This document shows, piece after piece, positions 11,365-26,506 of a stretch of DNA of 64,000 nt. Numbering within the stretch: position 1 is the stretch's first letter; each line of letters begins with the position of its first letter. A program made the translations under genes and the position numbers. The notes below the pieces were generated by a model that did not search any database, was not told the DNA's origin, and saw only the letters and a program-made list of their open reading frames with translations. The stretch comes from Tubiluchus corallicola (taxonomy: Eukaryota; Priapulida; Priapulimorpha; Priapulimorphida; Tubiluchidae): positions 163,786 to 227,785 of the forward strand of contig JAQGDQ010000220.1 in the NCBI GenBank assembly GCA_030141605.1, in the 5' to 3' direction.

Positions 11365-14300
11365 CTGGAATAACAAACACAATTAGACGGCAAAATAACT
11401 TGATTAAGTAAAATAAAATCAAACCCCGACCTTTGATTTTCCACTGACCTTTGATATTTCATGTCATACTAAGTGCTGGTACAACAGTGCAATTGTTGCA
11501 AGACTGCACCAATGAAAATAATTTTATGATGCATTTCTTCAATGCTTGCCGAGGTAAGCACACAAAATCTGTGAACAACAGTGCCATCTATCGTACAAAA
11601 TGCTCCACTGGTTTACAAATGCAATTTCCAATATCATTAGTAAATTGTATACTGTTATAACTGTTTCTTAAGAGTGTGGCACACCGCGAGCCAATAGCCA
11701 GTAGGGCGGCCAACTTATTACACTGATGGTGGCGCCATTGTAGCAGGACCATATTCTAGCCAAAATAAATTGCCCAGATGACTGAACTTGCAAGGTTCAG
11801 GGGTGATCAACCATGATTGGATCAATTATGTAAGGCATCAATTAATGAAGAAAATAGTAGACAGGAGTACAGTAGATTAAAGCGCGCAAATGGTCTTCTT
11901 GAAAACTATCCATCTAAATTGTTAACCAGGCATAGATGCTTAACTTTGGTGACTACGCACATACTACGACCACTTGGCAACACCAATTCGCCTTGTCGCT
12001 CATAAAAATTCTGAAACTTCAAAGGAACAATTACCACTACTATATTAAATAATTATATTTTTGCGAGTCAGTTGTATTCTATGTCCAAAAAATGGCACAA
12101 CAGTCCATGTGACTACAATTTTCAAACATGTTAACAATCGAGTGAAAAACATAGATCTACATTTAAAAATATAATATTTCCATAAAAATAATTAACATTT
12201 GCAGATTATATGTTATAGCAAAACATCATCGCAGAGTTATCCACCTGTGCCAGATATATTAATAATAATAATTTAGCTTAATAATATAGTCTTAATAATA
12301 TAGTTAAAGAATACATCTTAAGTAACTCAATACTCATATCCAAGATGGTCCAGATTATTATTACTCCTGTTACTTCGATAAACCTGTGTGCTTGGACGAA
12401 GAATCAGCGGTATAGTTAAAGAATAACATCTTAAGTAACTCAATACTCATATCCAAGATGGTCCAGATTATTATTACTCCTGTTACTTCGATAAACCTGT
12501 GTACTTGGATGAAGAATCAGCGGTATCATTTTTTTAATTTTTGGTATGACCTGGTTGGAAATTGAACCTCTGACCTCCCGCATGGGAAGCGAGCATCCTA
12601 CCAATGAGCTATACCATCCGGTGTAACTCATAAAAGAGCCAAATTCTCACCTTCTCATTCAGACTGAGTTTTTTTACCACAGCAAGCGGCAGATTCTCAT
12701 CCTCACTAAAACTTCGTCCACTGTTGCGTTTACCCGCTGAACTAGTTTCTGAACCTTCAGAACCGTGAGACTTCCGCCTCTGGTACTCATCGGGTACCTC
12801 ATGAGGCTACAAAGAGACGAACAGGTGTTGTAAAAAAATCGAGTCGAATTTGTATTTTAAGATACTGGAACAAAATGTTATGCGAGTGGAAATTTACTTT
12901 TATGCAAAGGAATCTTTTCTCTACAGTATGTTAGTAAATTCACAAAATTCATTAAAACAATGCTATCAAGCCTAACCAACAAATTTATTGGAGAATTTAA
13001 GATCATTTACTCAATTTGGGTATGAATTACACATTTTCAGGAATTCAAGAGTTTATTTTCCCACACTATATCATTACAATACAAACATAATATTATAGTA
13101 GCTCCAAAAATATAGCAAAGAGACAACACTTAAAATTAATTAGCTGGCACATATACAATATTGTACATATTTCTGATGCAAACAGGTTATTCTAAAAGGT
13201 TGACAGGCCAAACTGTATGGGGAAATCGAAGGTTTAATAAGTGAAATGATGACAAGAGGTAAAGATGTCTATGTAAATGGGTGTGAAGAAGATGGTGACG
13301 GAATAACAAACTGAAGCCAGAAGTAGAAAAAACAAACAGGAACCACTTTTAAAATGAAACGAACACAGATGAAGTTAAACACAGTACAAATTTAATCTAC
13401 ACTTATATTTCAGTTTGCTGGGAGAGGCAAAAGTGGGGAGACATTGGTCCAAATTTGCCAATTGTCCGTATTTACCGATACCAATCTAACACAGTAGGCA
13501 CTGTGTATTAGATTCGCAGTAATGTAGAATCAATCGCCTAATTGTCTCAAAAAAGTCTAGTATGGGCTGCTTATATTAAAAAGTATATAAAAACTGTCGG
13601 CAATTGACTGAAATCGCATGATTGATTCTATATTTTTATACATAGAGATATACATGTTGTTGCACTGATTACACTGATGTGATGATGCAAACAAAGTGAT
13701 GACCTGCCAACTAGCGGTCAGTTCGCGAAACAAAGGACTTGTGTCAACAGTATGCAGGACTTTCTAATGGCCCAGATTTTATCATCCGATTCTTCTGATA
13801 TCTGTAAAAGCAAGGTCCTGCAAACCAAGATATGAGTGTACTACCGATACGAGAAAGACGAAATAACGGGTGTCACTTACAGAATATGTCCGCTTTGGGT
13901 TCAACTTAATCTCAAACAAGTCAAACACGTACGACTTTGTACAGATGGGATACCTGTAATAGAATTATTTCACATTCAAATGGATATGCATCACGGATCT
14001 GATCCACTTCTACACATTTGCGTGCCATTATTAGAACTAAATTTAAATTATAAACATTTTGTAATCAAGAGTTCTGCTGACTGCTCAGAAGCCAATAATG
14101 GTTTCTATCCATGAAGTGTTTACAACAGGCAAACAAACAAACAACACAAACCTAATCCTGTTTATCTTGCTGAAAAGGCGGGCAGTTTTGTCAAGGCGAT
14201 ATTCACATATGTAACAGTCCTCCTCCTTTACTCCTTTTAGTCTGCCCTTGCAAAACGTGGCCAGATCCATCACGCAGCACACGCCCATCATAGAATCTAA

Positions 14301-16420
14301 TGGTATGATTTCATAAAGCGGCACCCGGAATACCTGGAAATAAAACGGCGTTTACGAGCACATAAAAAACGAGACAAAAAACGAATTCGAACACGATTCC
14401 CTGTTAACCTGGCATACAGATACGACCACTATAAGTACAATATTCAGAAACAGTGATAGCAATCTAAGTACATACCTCATTGGGAAAAAAACGACGAGAT
14501 GGCTCGTGATACGTTTCGTGTGGCCGATAATAATGATGTCCGAATGCAAATTTCTCACCACTATAAGTAACGTGAAAATGATGTTATATTCACATCGGTG
14601 CATGAAAATACTGAATAATTGCAGTATCACTATCACTAGCAATTAATATCACTAACTGCAGAAAAGCAAACGTTTCTTTAGCTGGTAAATGCATCATTCA
14701 CACCTTTGCCTTGATTAATCTATGTGTGTGCAAAGAAAAGAACATTTATCACAAAGCCAAGTCAATTGATACAAACTTCAAATCATAGTGAACAATCACG
14801 CTAGACTTACTGTTCGTTCTTCCAAAGTTTTTCCACACGAAAGATGTCAAGTTTTGACTTGTCCACGTTTTTTACATCTCTGAACGTCGGATAGACAGTG
14901 GGGGAGGCTGTTGAGCTTGCACGAGGACAATCCAATCCAAACTCAAACTCTTGCTTCCTGCTTTTAGTCGGCGTTAAAGACGTGGCAGCAGCGGGTGTGG
15001 CAGGCGTGGTGCCGGCCTTAGGGGGACGGTCACGCAGAAGGTAGACACAATCACCTGCACAAAAAAGAGGCTTACAAACATCCTTTAACACTTGCTTTTA
15101 AACTGTAGAGGATTTTCTACTGGCATTCTTCAAGCTACAGATAATCTCATCAAGTTTACTTATGTTAAGAACAGATCACCTAGTAGTAGTAGTTTATTGA
15201 CATTAGTTCAGCAAACACTTCACAACATAATAATAACAATAGTAACAATAAATATTCACTCTACATACATCCTTACGTTTCTACTATATAATAGTAGTCT
15301 AGCGAGATTGTCATGGGAATAATTTAGTATATCTGTAATTATTTTTCCACATGTTTCCGGCTCTAAATTAAACAGATTGTCTGTATTATTAAAAGTCATA
15401 TTGTACTTTGTTTGCACTCCTTCAGTTACTCTACATCTTGTTACTACTTGTTGTTCATTTTGTACTTCATCTTCACAAATATTACACAATCTCCTATGGT
15501 GCGGTACCGGGGGTCTTACTCATCTTCCTGTTTCAACTTTCAAGTAATGTGCAGATAAAACAAATCAGCTAAAATTGATACGCAGCGAATCAGCCATATT
15601 AGTAGTATATACCTGGTGCTGTAAGACATAAATGTTCTGTAACGACAGGAGTTTAAATTTGTTGAATTAATCAGATTTCAGGCAATAGATAGAGGCTTGT
15701 CTTCACTGATATTGGGCATCTTCTTACATAGCAGTTGTCTCCGCCTTTTCAAAATTTATTCTTTTAAAAGGGGCATATCTGCTTCTATGTAACACAACTC
15801 GTTTGGTGAGGATTATTTTACTCCCAGTAGCACTTTCACAACTTTGTTGTATAACACCTCGAGTGCTCCAAAGTCTGACATTAACCAAGTTCCTGCTGCG
15901 TAAGGCAGCGCACTTGTAACGCAGGCCTCTGCCACAGTTTTTTTCAGTGTAGACGGCATATTATAGTTATAGTCGATGAACAATACAAATTTCAGCATTT
16001 ATTTTGTTTAGTCATGAACATGTTCTCGCATAACAGACCGCATATCTCCATCATCTGTTATTGGTGAGCCTAAGTACCAGTACGTTTTCGTGTATTTAAT
16101 CTTGAGATTTCCAAAGGTAAAACTTGGAGTGTTTTCAGGAGAATTATTAACGACCATAAATTGTGTCTTGTCTTTGTTTAAATTTAAAATAAAGGTCATA
16201 GAAAAAACCTTGGTTATTATTAACTATGCAGATACCGCTCTTTATCAAATGGTCGGCAAAACATGAAATTCTGATCTTAAACAATATCATTGTGTTCACA
16301 TCAGATGTTTTTCAGCCTGCCTTAATAAGCGTTGTACTCATAAATATTGCTGTTATTATTATTATTATTAATATTATGATTATGATTATGATTATGATTA
16401 TGATTATGATTATGATTATG

Positions 16421-16481
<61 letters not shown>

Positions 16482-19400
16482 GTATTGTCATTACTATTAT
16501 TATTCATTTGAACATCTATGTTCAATGATTTTAACATCATTTTTAAATCTTTATATTAACTTCGCAAGACGAAACTGGAATACAGATTATCACGTTAATG
16601 CCCACTGAATACGTTATGATAAAATTTTAAATACCTAAGTACAAAACTAAAACTTGAATAAAAACAAGCTTTCAAGTTCTGTAGCGGCAGGACTCCATGT
16701 AATGTGTAATGCATAAGGCATATTGGCTGTTTCCATGGATCCGTGAATGCTATGCATATTAATAAAGCTCAAGGCGACCTTTTGACATCTTTTGTTGCTG
16801 TGTGAAAATAATAACTTCTGGAAGCCATGTCTCTGTTGAAATTTCAGCATGAAAGTGAACAAGAAATAATCACAGCAGCAGCATTAGCTTATCATTGTCC
16901 TATTACGCAGAAACATTCAAAACATAGCATAACAAAGCACAGGTTTGGGTGCATAACATTCTGCAGGGGTGAGAACACTACATCATGCTATCACTGAGGA
17001 ACGAAGGAACCACAACTAGATGCAGAACAACATAATTATAAGCTCCTTTCACCTGTCAAAAACTCATTCAGAAGAAATATTATTGTATATAGGTCCCGAA
17101 TTGACCAAAATTCATCTGACCAGGAAGCCAATCAGCAAAAATGGTCGCCAGAAACTTGAAAGCTTATTAAATCACCTAGGCAACTAGCTATCACGTTTGA
17201 GTGAATACTGATCACGCATTACATACACACGGAAACGCATCCACGTTTAAAAAAAACTGTTCTACATGCATCACACTGTTATATATCACAGATTATGTGT
17301 ACATGGAGTCCTACTTTAACACCAAATAGTTTTCACATTTGTACTGAATCATTATAGCTCACCTTGTCTAATCTGAAGATCATCACGCATCAATGTTAGG
17401 TAATATTTACAACCGGGCATCGCATACATTGGTTGCGGTGTCATTGGAACTTCCTGAAAGTAAATAATAGTAAGTAAAGAAAGTAGCCTATAGCATCTTT
17501 TGAAAATTGTTCTGTTTGCCTAACAAAAGACTTTTAATCAATTATTAATCAAATAAAACAATTAACAAAAAATATCTTGCAGTAAAAACGAAAAATGATT
17601 CAATGCAACCCTGCACACAGTCTTCAACAATGTTAAAAATTGTTTGAATTTATTTCTTGAAATCTGTCTTGTGTTTTTCTGTGCACATTGTAATTTTGAT
17701 GCAACTTGTGATACTCAGCAATTATCTTTTCTGTACAAAATTGTTTAACATTGTGGTAAAGTTGACAAACAGAAGAAAAAAAAGCATTTAAGTGTAGCGG
17801 TTTTTCAATTTTTTTCTGTTATGTGGCTGGTGATGCGCAAAAGACTGTTTTTTTATTTTCTATATCACAAACTATTCACCATTTATTAACTACAGTTGCA
17901 CATACCTGACTTATGGGTCGGGGCAAGCAGAGTTCACACGCATAATTTTCCTCGCTGCCGGTGACATTCATACAATCAGCATGTTGCCACTTGAAGCATT
18001 TCTCACACTGTATCATCAAACCCTCATCTTTGTAGATGTTGCAGATACAGCGAATGATCTCTTCCTCCTCCTGTTCCTCATCCTCATCACCTTGTAAAAA
18101 CATATTAGAAATAAGTATAAGAGAAAAGCATAAACAAAACTAACCTTCAGGTCACCCCGTTTTCTTATTCTGCTTTGTATACGTAAAAAATAAATACTGG
18201 ATACATAAAAAATAAATGCTATTGACTTAAACATTCACAGAGAATAAACAGAAAATATCTCTCATTCGTTTCAATGGGAATCTGATGGGACTTAGCCTAA
18301 TTAACGACTCTTTAACAAAAAGAAGGCCACATGCACATTAGGCTACAAGCAGTAAAAAATTTTACAAATGTTTAATCACAACAACATTTATGTTAACACA
18401 TCGGGCACCAAAAACAGTTTCAAACCTCCTTTTCTGCAAATCATCCACCAGCAACATTTCACTGATTTTACCAGCAATTTCACCACATTTCACCTGCAAT
18501 TTCTCTCAACAGATGGCAGCATAATGCCAAGATCTTACCTTCGGATTTCTGTCTTTTGTTGACGTGGCGACTACCGGACCTCTTGTGACCTGTGAATTCG
18601 TCGCCTAGAATATCTTCGAAATGAGCGTTAGCATTCAGCTTGGCAGTTTGATATACAGACTGCAGTTTGGATACAGCATGGCTGATGCTGGAGTTTTCCC
18701 CATGATATTTCTATTAGTCAGAAATATGTTAGAAAAATTGTGTTCCCTTAACAATGTTGATCGGCTAAAAAACATCAATTCTTTTGACTTAATTATTTAC
18801 CACTGCAAAATATCTTTGTATTGTGAAATCTAGTTTATTTAGTATGCTTAAAATATCCAAAATATGTCACAGTACGTAGAGCATAAGCTTGTACATCCCT
18901 CAGCAGTCAGCAGTGTACGAGAACAAGCATGTATATGTCTGAGCAGCCAGCAGTGTTTGAGTACGAGGATGTACATGCCTCAGCAGTCAGCAGTGTGTAA
19001 GTATAACCATGTACATGTCTTAGTAGTCAGCAGTGTGAGTATAAGCAGGTATGTGCCTCAGCAGTCAGGAGTGTATGAGTATGAGCATGTACATGCCTCA
19101 ACAGTAAGCAGTGTGTGACTATGAGCATGTGTATGCCTCAGCAGTCAGCAGTGTACGAGTATGAGCATGTACATGCCTCAACAGTCAGCAGTGTACGAGT
19201 ATGAGCATGTGTATGCCTCAGCAGTCAGCAGTGTATGAGTATGAGCACGTACATGCCTCAACAGTTAGCAGTGTATGAGTATGAGCACTTACATGCCTCA
19301 GCAGTCAGCAGTGTGTGACTGTGTAATGTGAGAAGTAATGTGAGGTGCAACAATATGACAAGACGTCATAAAATAACACAACAGGCGTGCAAGATGTGTT

Positions 19401-22400
19401 ACCTGAGCGTTTCGAAACAGTCGCATCATGTCCGATTCAAATGTCGATATGGTTTTGTAAACTCCGGTCAAGATGTTTCGCTCGATCGTACTGAGATCAA
19501 TTGGTTGAGTAATCAGCTGATAGTACTCCGGATTTCTAGGGTAAAAAATAAGTGTTTCATTAACATAAATAAATGGAGTAAAATATATAAAATCATGTTT
19601 AGATGACGCAAAGATATAGCTGTGAACTGAATATTGCATAAAAAGCGGATTAAATGACCAATAGCTTAAGATCCTAATCCCAGCCTGTATCAAATGTAAT
19701 TTGAAAGTCATTTAATTAAAGCACGAGAAAATACTCTTCATAAATAAAGCTTAAAAAGTTGGTCTTGAAAGTTTTTTATCACTCACACACTGTCTTATTA
19801 CATTCATTGCTTGCAGGCAATACAATAGGACTTGTATTAGCATCAGCGTTCTATAATACTAAGAAATTTAAACTCTCGCAATGACCATTAGACACAGCCA
19901 TTTTGACAGAAACTCATATGAAACAAATTCAGATAACATTGCGGGAAGTTTAAAAAAAAAGACAGCATTCGTAGTACACACGTCACGAACTAAGTAAAAG
20001 TATAAATTACTATATCTTGTCAACAAGATTAAAAATGTTTTTTTGGTGATCAGTAGTGCATACTAGGAAGGTAAGTCAGTGATATTTTCCAGTTGGAGTG
20101 AACATCGTAAATTAATAAGAATTTCCTTTTCTAGTTACTAAGCCTTTCAAGCAGGTAAGCGTAATGCTAAGTAATATAACTTTGTATGGAAAGTTCTTTG
20201 GGATATACTTTAAAATTCTTTTTTCTTCCTCTTTTTAACAAAGACTTATATAATGTATGTTACTTTTTCTTTGAAGGAAGGTTGACCAAATCTGCCGACA
20301 GAATGCATCCGCTGCCGTCCTTAGCCGTCGAAACTGCGACGAAAATGTCTCTAAAAACCTGAGCAAGACGAGCCGTCCTCGTCAACTCATGATTCTCCTC
20401 TGCCATAGCTAAACGCCGGGTTCGCACGGAGCGTAACGTGTTCAGTGCTGTAAACTGGGTCATAAACACATCTGAAACGACATAAAAACGACATCTGATG
20501 AAACACTTAAAGACTTTCACGTGTAATTGTCAAAAAGAAACCAATCCCTCCTATTCACTCTTTATAGCAGCTGCTATAAACATCTGAAAGACTGTTATAC
20601 ACCCTCAGCAGATCAGTAACAATACCTACTGACACACATTTTAATCAAATTTCCAAATATCCAGAAAAAATATTTGCTGCAAGTGATTGTGTGCCTTTTA
20701 AGCAACATCTCTGTAGTCCCACTTCAACTGTATATCAGACATTGATCAGCAAACATTAAGCAGTCATTCTAGACCTAAATTATTAAAATTAGTCTCCTAA
20801 AGCATTTGAACGATACAAGTTTGGCAATCAACATGTTAAATCAATTGGAGAAAGGAAATTAGCTGAACAGAAAAAATTCCTTACCAGCCTTATCTGGTTT
20901 CGTGTCACGTACGAACTCACCGGGACCGTACAGACCGTCGTCGGACTGCGAATTCAGCTTGCCTCGCATGTGGCGCACTCTCTCCACGTTCCGCAACAGA
21001 AAGCAGCGATTGCGTAAGACAAACACACGCTCCCTAAAAGACATCGGTCTCCGTGACGACAGCTGCAAGTGAGGCGATTTCGGCGGCCGTCCTGGACCCT
21101 GGAAGAGAAGCAGCTCAAAACTATCTTACCACACTGATAGGAAGTATGAGCTAAAAAACTGAAATCACACCTTTCCGAATTGTGATTAAACATCCTAACC
21201 AGTACAAACTAACTATAATTGATGTGAATTTCACTGAGCCTGATTTCTGATGCAAGTGAAAATGGGAACACAAAACCTTCTGATTAATTAACTAAACTCA
21301 CATATAATTATCTGAGACTTGGACACAGCAGCAGTAACAAAATTACTGAATGTAACACCCGTTGTTTCAATGGTAAGAACTATTTGTTGGTTTTCGCTTT
21401 GCCACGCTATTAATTTCATTTTACAAAAAGTTATTAAATTACGGGATGTAGAAAATTTTGTTGTTAATGCTTCTTAAGATTTTGCGGTAATATGATAACA
21501 GCGTTTAATAAAGCATGTAAATTAAACTTAACCAACATTTAACTTCATTACTTAGAAAAGGGTTGCTTTTCACTTGGAATAAAATAATTTCTCACACTTT
21601 GTTCATCTGAGATTATAGCAATACTTACAGGTTTCTTGCCATCTTTAACTGGTATCGATTTCAGTCGGCCGTGAACATCTCCGCTGAGTGGACGCCCGGC
21701 TGACCGCTTGACCATCTGACCATTTACGCGTTGGCTACGCCCGCCGATAAATCCACGACACCGGGTGCTGCCACACTTGCAGTGCTGTAAAAATGAATTT
21801 TGAATGAATACATGCATCAGGTAAATCTCATGGAAAAACACATCACATTTTGCTGGCTGAATAGTAAGGAAAAAACCACCATGTTTCACAGTGCTGTCAC
21901 CTATATGCCCTTTGGTGTAACAAGCCATGTGCAGTTGTCAGAAAAAAATGTGAGATTTTTTGACAATGCAAGCAACCCTTGTTAAGATAAATTCTCATTG
22001 TTCTAAAGAAAATACACCTTACACTTGCCAAATAGTTGAAAAAAATAACAGCAAATATTTTGATAGACACTTTGTGATAAAACTGTTAAAAAACCTAAAG
22101 TGCTCAACTTGCTTCTGGAACTAGGTTCTTGTTACATTAAAATTATGTAAGAAACAAACAAGCAACAAAAGAGCAGCAACAGCAATAGCAACAACAATAA
22201 CAGCAAAACAGCAACAGCAGCAGCAACTACAACAACAGCAACATCATCAACAATAGAAGCACTCTAGCAAGGCATTTTCAAATGCTTTACAAGATGAATA
22301 AAAATTGGATACTAAAACCCAAATTATGACTTTTCAAGATGTGAAATAAAAGAAGAGGAACGTGTTTAGTTAGAGTCTAGTGTGTCAGTTTAATAGGCAT

Positions 22401-25400
22401 TTCTAAGCAAGATTGCTAGCAGTATCATCAATCAGCGCTTGCCATTAATCATAGGAAAAATCTTGAGAAAGCGGTGCAATCTTCAAGTGAGAGTCAATAC
22501 TGCACACAGCTCCAACACTTTCTCATTAAACACAAACATCCATAGGACAGATACAATCTTTTCCAAACAGCTTAATCGTCTTCCATTACAAAAATAAAAT
22601 TGAACAGTAGAGTGCACCACACCGGTGCAGTGTAAATTTTTCTTCTGCTGCCATCTTTTGATAAAAAATGAAACAGCTAGGTTAAAGCCTCGTTCACCAA
22701 CTAAGCGATTTTTAAAGCTGTCATTATCAAATTAAAGAATTTGATAAAAATCATCAAGCAACAAGCACACCTTTGTGTTAATAGACATCACAGAGGTTGT
22801 TCCACAGATGTTACTGCTTCTACTTGGAAGCCTTGTAGTGGCTTAGTGAATATGATACTATGCCAAAATTACGTAACACAGACAGATAAGAGAAGTTTCC
22901 TCCATAGTTTTACTAGGAGGCATGGAACGTGTTGGTAGCATTTTATTGTTGTGCTCTGGGTTAGTAACGCTTCCACTGGTCAGCGCATTTCTCTCATGTA
23001 AAGAAGTGCTGTTGTTTCTCTTAATCATCAGTACATATGATGAATATACTAAATAAAAACTACTATTAGCTGCTTCGGTGTGATGATGGTAACTACATTT
23101 CCATAAAGTAATTGTACAACAAAAGAATGATTTAACTAGAAAATTTACAACAAGAGAAATGCCCTTTGGCTCAAACTACTATTTAGTTTTAAGCTTCTAG
23201 CAAAAAGTTTCAGAAATGCCAACTATCTAAACTGACACCTTAAAGGGAAGAACAAGTCACTTATCTTGCTGGGTTTATGTTACTTGTATCAGTTAAACTT
23301 ATAAAAATATAACATTGAAATTTGCAAACACATTGTCTGTAAAGCATAAAGTTAGTTTACGCTGCCGATGTACAAAAATTTTCAGGTGCAGTGTCAACCA
23401 TCGTAAAAAATTAACTTATACAGCATTCAGCAAATTCCACAAATCTTATGCAATTCAATTACAATTTCAAACACAGAATATCTACCATTTCTACCAATTT
23501 CTTTCGCTTCTGCAGGATAAAGAAGACTCTTAATACAAAACTTTGAAAATTTCAAAAACCAGAAACAAACAGCAAAATGAATGAGAGAGCAGTAGATTAC
23601 CCTAGAATTACCGCAACAAGTGCTGACAACAATTTTTTTAAATTAGGCGTGTCGCCTCTGCATCATTAAGCAGGCTTTGGGTGTGGCCAGCGGGTGGTCT
23701 GACTGGGTGCAATCAAACGATCTAATTACAATCTACTATATAGTTCACAACTACGAAAAGCATCACCAGCTGCAAGTGTATTTCCCAATGAAACGTCCGG
23801 GCTTTTAGACACATCTGATGATGTAAGTAGAAATGATCACTGTTAACACTGTAGTGAAGTAGGCTGGAAAAATGATGGGGAAATTACGTGAATGTTAAAA
23901 AAACAAAAGAAACTCAGCAGAGCACAGACTTCCCATTAAAGCTGGACTGTGGGGTATATGACTAAATTAGATTTAGTCATTAATTATTCTGACATCATCA
24001 TATTAATTACTTGCACCTTTGCTTTCTCAAGCTGCTATTTTTCTGCAGTAGGGGGTGAGTTGATGGATCCTTTGTCGTGACATTATACAGAATTTTCCCA
24101 TGCAAATTGTCAATAAATAAAAATAGATGTTCTTTTGTTATTCTTAATTAATCACTACCAAAATTATGAGCGTTTTTTATTGTCTCATGCCATATTTCTC
24201 CAAGTTTTCTCAGAAATCACGGAAGCAGTTCTGGCGTAATTTTGTCATCAAACAAACAAACAAACCAACGATGACGACAATATAACCCTATTAGCAGAGG
24301 TAACTAACAATACTTTTGACATTGATAATGGTAAAAACATTGTCTTTTCAAACAAGACTACTAAACACATTGCTGCATTAGCCTTGATTAAAAAGTTTTC
24401 TGATAAAGCTGTTAATACAAATGATGTTTGGTAGCTTTATATATTTTGCTCTTTCCCAGCAGAATGTAACATTTTGAGTTAAATTAGCCTTAGTTGTGAT
24501 TTTGGAATTCATAATCTGCTTTTTACTGGACACCACAAATAGTCTGTTGTAAATCCATGGCAACACAACACAAACAGTCTCTCCATTACATATCTTTTTC
24601 TGCTTAGTACACCACAATAAGTAAAGGTTAAGGTTAGATATGAGCTTTTGGCTTAAATGTCTCCTGTTTTTTGCTATTGCTTTTTATGGTATTTGGTGTT
24701 TTTCTGCAGGCAGCTGTAGTTTTTGTGTGCTTTTTTTAGTGAAAGCATTTAGCTTGTCTTTTTTGTGGGTTTTCTCTGTGCTTTATCACCACTTGTGTAC
24801 TATTAAAGTCATACGAAACCCTAACTATAATATAAACTTTTACAACTTAAAATCCGACTCTCATCATGAATATTCAATTTGTTTGATTAAAAACTTACTG
24901 TAAAGATTTTTTTATCACTTTGTTGTTAGCAGTACTGAACCGCAAATTTTTCGTTGCACAAGATGAATGATGTTATGAGTACAGTCACGAGGTCGCCAAA
25001 GATTGGTAAACAAACATCAGCAACCAAAGACACTTTCTGCACATTGTACATCATTCTCGCTCACTCACGCCAAAGACGCGAAACATGACAATATTTACAG
25101 CAATGAACGTGTTCAAAATTCATCAGAAAGTTTTTTAATTTATAAGTCCTTTTTGTTTAATAATAACTATGATTTTTTTGTGTAATCATAATAATAAGAA
25201 AACTTCAATGTCTGTGGGAAATATAAAGGTTTTTAAATAAAAAAAGTTTTTAGTGAAATTTTGTACATTTTTAATCTATTTTACGTTTCTTATGAAAACG
25301 GTTTGCATCAGTAGAATTTTGCATTTCTTTACAGTGAGTTTTGTGTTTATCATTTACACACATTCATAAATGCTGCTAAATATTTTTGCTCACAGTTTCA

Positions 25401-26416
25401 GCTCTACTATTGTTGTTATTCATGTTGATGCTGTTGTTGTTATCGACACTTTTGTTCCAGTCGCTGTTGTTGTTGTTGCAGTTAATACTATTGTTACTGC
25501 TATAGTTGTTCTTATAATTATTAATATTATTCTCATTATTATAACTATTTTTTCATATTATTATTACAATTAACACTATTTTACAGGCATTTTAAATACT
25601 TGTTACCCAGTAGCCGGAAGACACTCGCCATACTTAACGAAACAAACTGCATTATTTCATTTCCTTCGGATGCCATAAAATGCTTCGTGGACAAATAAAC
25701 TGCAAGCCAGATCACATCAATCAGATTTTAAAACTGCCAGCAGAGTCCATATTATTGCTCGCCGAATTTATTTGGCTACATAAATTGACTGAGACGACAT
25801 GCAGCGTCAATACAGCGGATTATGGGGGGATAAATGCAACCAGAGCGGCAAACTACAGCAAGCTTCCATATATTGCACTTCTGCTAAATAATATTACGTT
25901 AAATCATTCTTCAGCGATATTATATAAATCAGCATGACAGTTTTGTGGAATTATGCTAGTCTAATGAGCAGTTGAAAATCTTTCAAACGTAAGAAAGAGA
26001 CAAAAGAAAAAAGTATGAGGTAGAGAAAAAACTAATACATTTAGTCCAGTGGAAAACATCTAGTTGGTGGTCTTAACAATGGTCAACCAGTACACCTGGC
26101 ATTATCTGCTCTATCTGCAACTGTTGGCATTTTTTGAATTCCAGCAACATGTCACCCAAATTTAACACCGTAATAAAAATGACAGGATTACTGCTGAAAG
26201 TCCACAGCAATTTACAAAGCAAAATTTGCAATGTTGAGCCGAAACTTCACAAACTTTGGCAGCTAACCTCTGATTCACATTAGTAACTCGCACTTCACTG
26301 ATTTTACAAAATGATTTAACGGATATATACCTTTGTGCTTTATTCTATTTTCTAGCAAAATCAAGAGAGGGGGAGGGAGGGAGAGAGAGGGAGAGAGAGG
26401 GAGGGAGAGGGAGAGG

Positions 26417-26506
<90 letters not shown>

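Noticed and set aside
12556-12622. Functional tRNA-Gly gene
   Set aside because: D and T stems carry mismatches and the 3' side runs into a SINE body with further copies in the window.
16226-16540. Poly-Ile and poly-Asn/His open frames
   Set aside because: Both strands of an ATT/ATGATT microsatellite translate this way. Not genes.
18890-19320. Repetitive-protein exon (84-codon frame at 18864-19118)
   Set aside because: The array sits within an intron of ASH1 on the other strand; the frame stops inside the array and has no splice sites.
25680-25937. 85-codon + strand frame in ASH1 intron 6
   Set aside because: No splice-site pair that would place it in a transcript and no domain; more likely a non-coding island.
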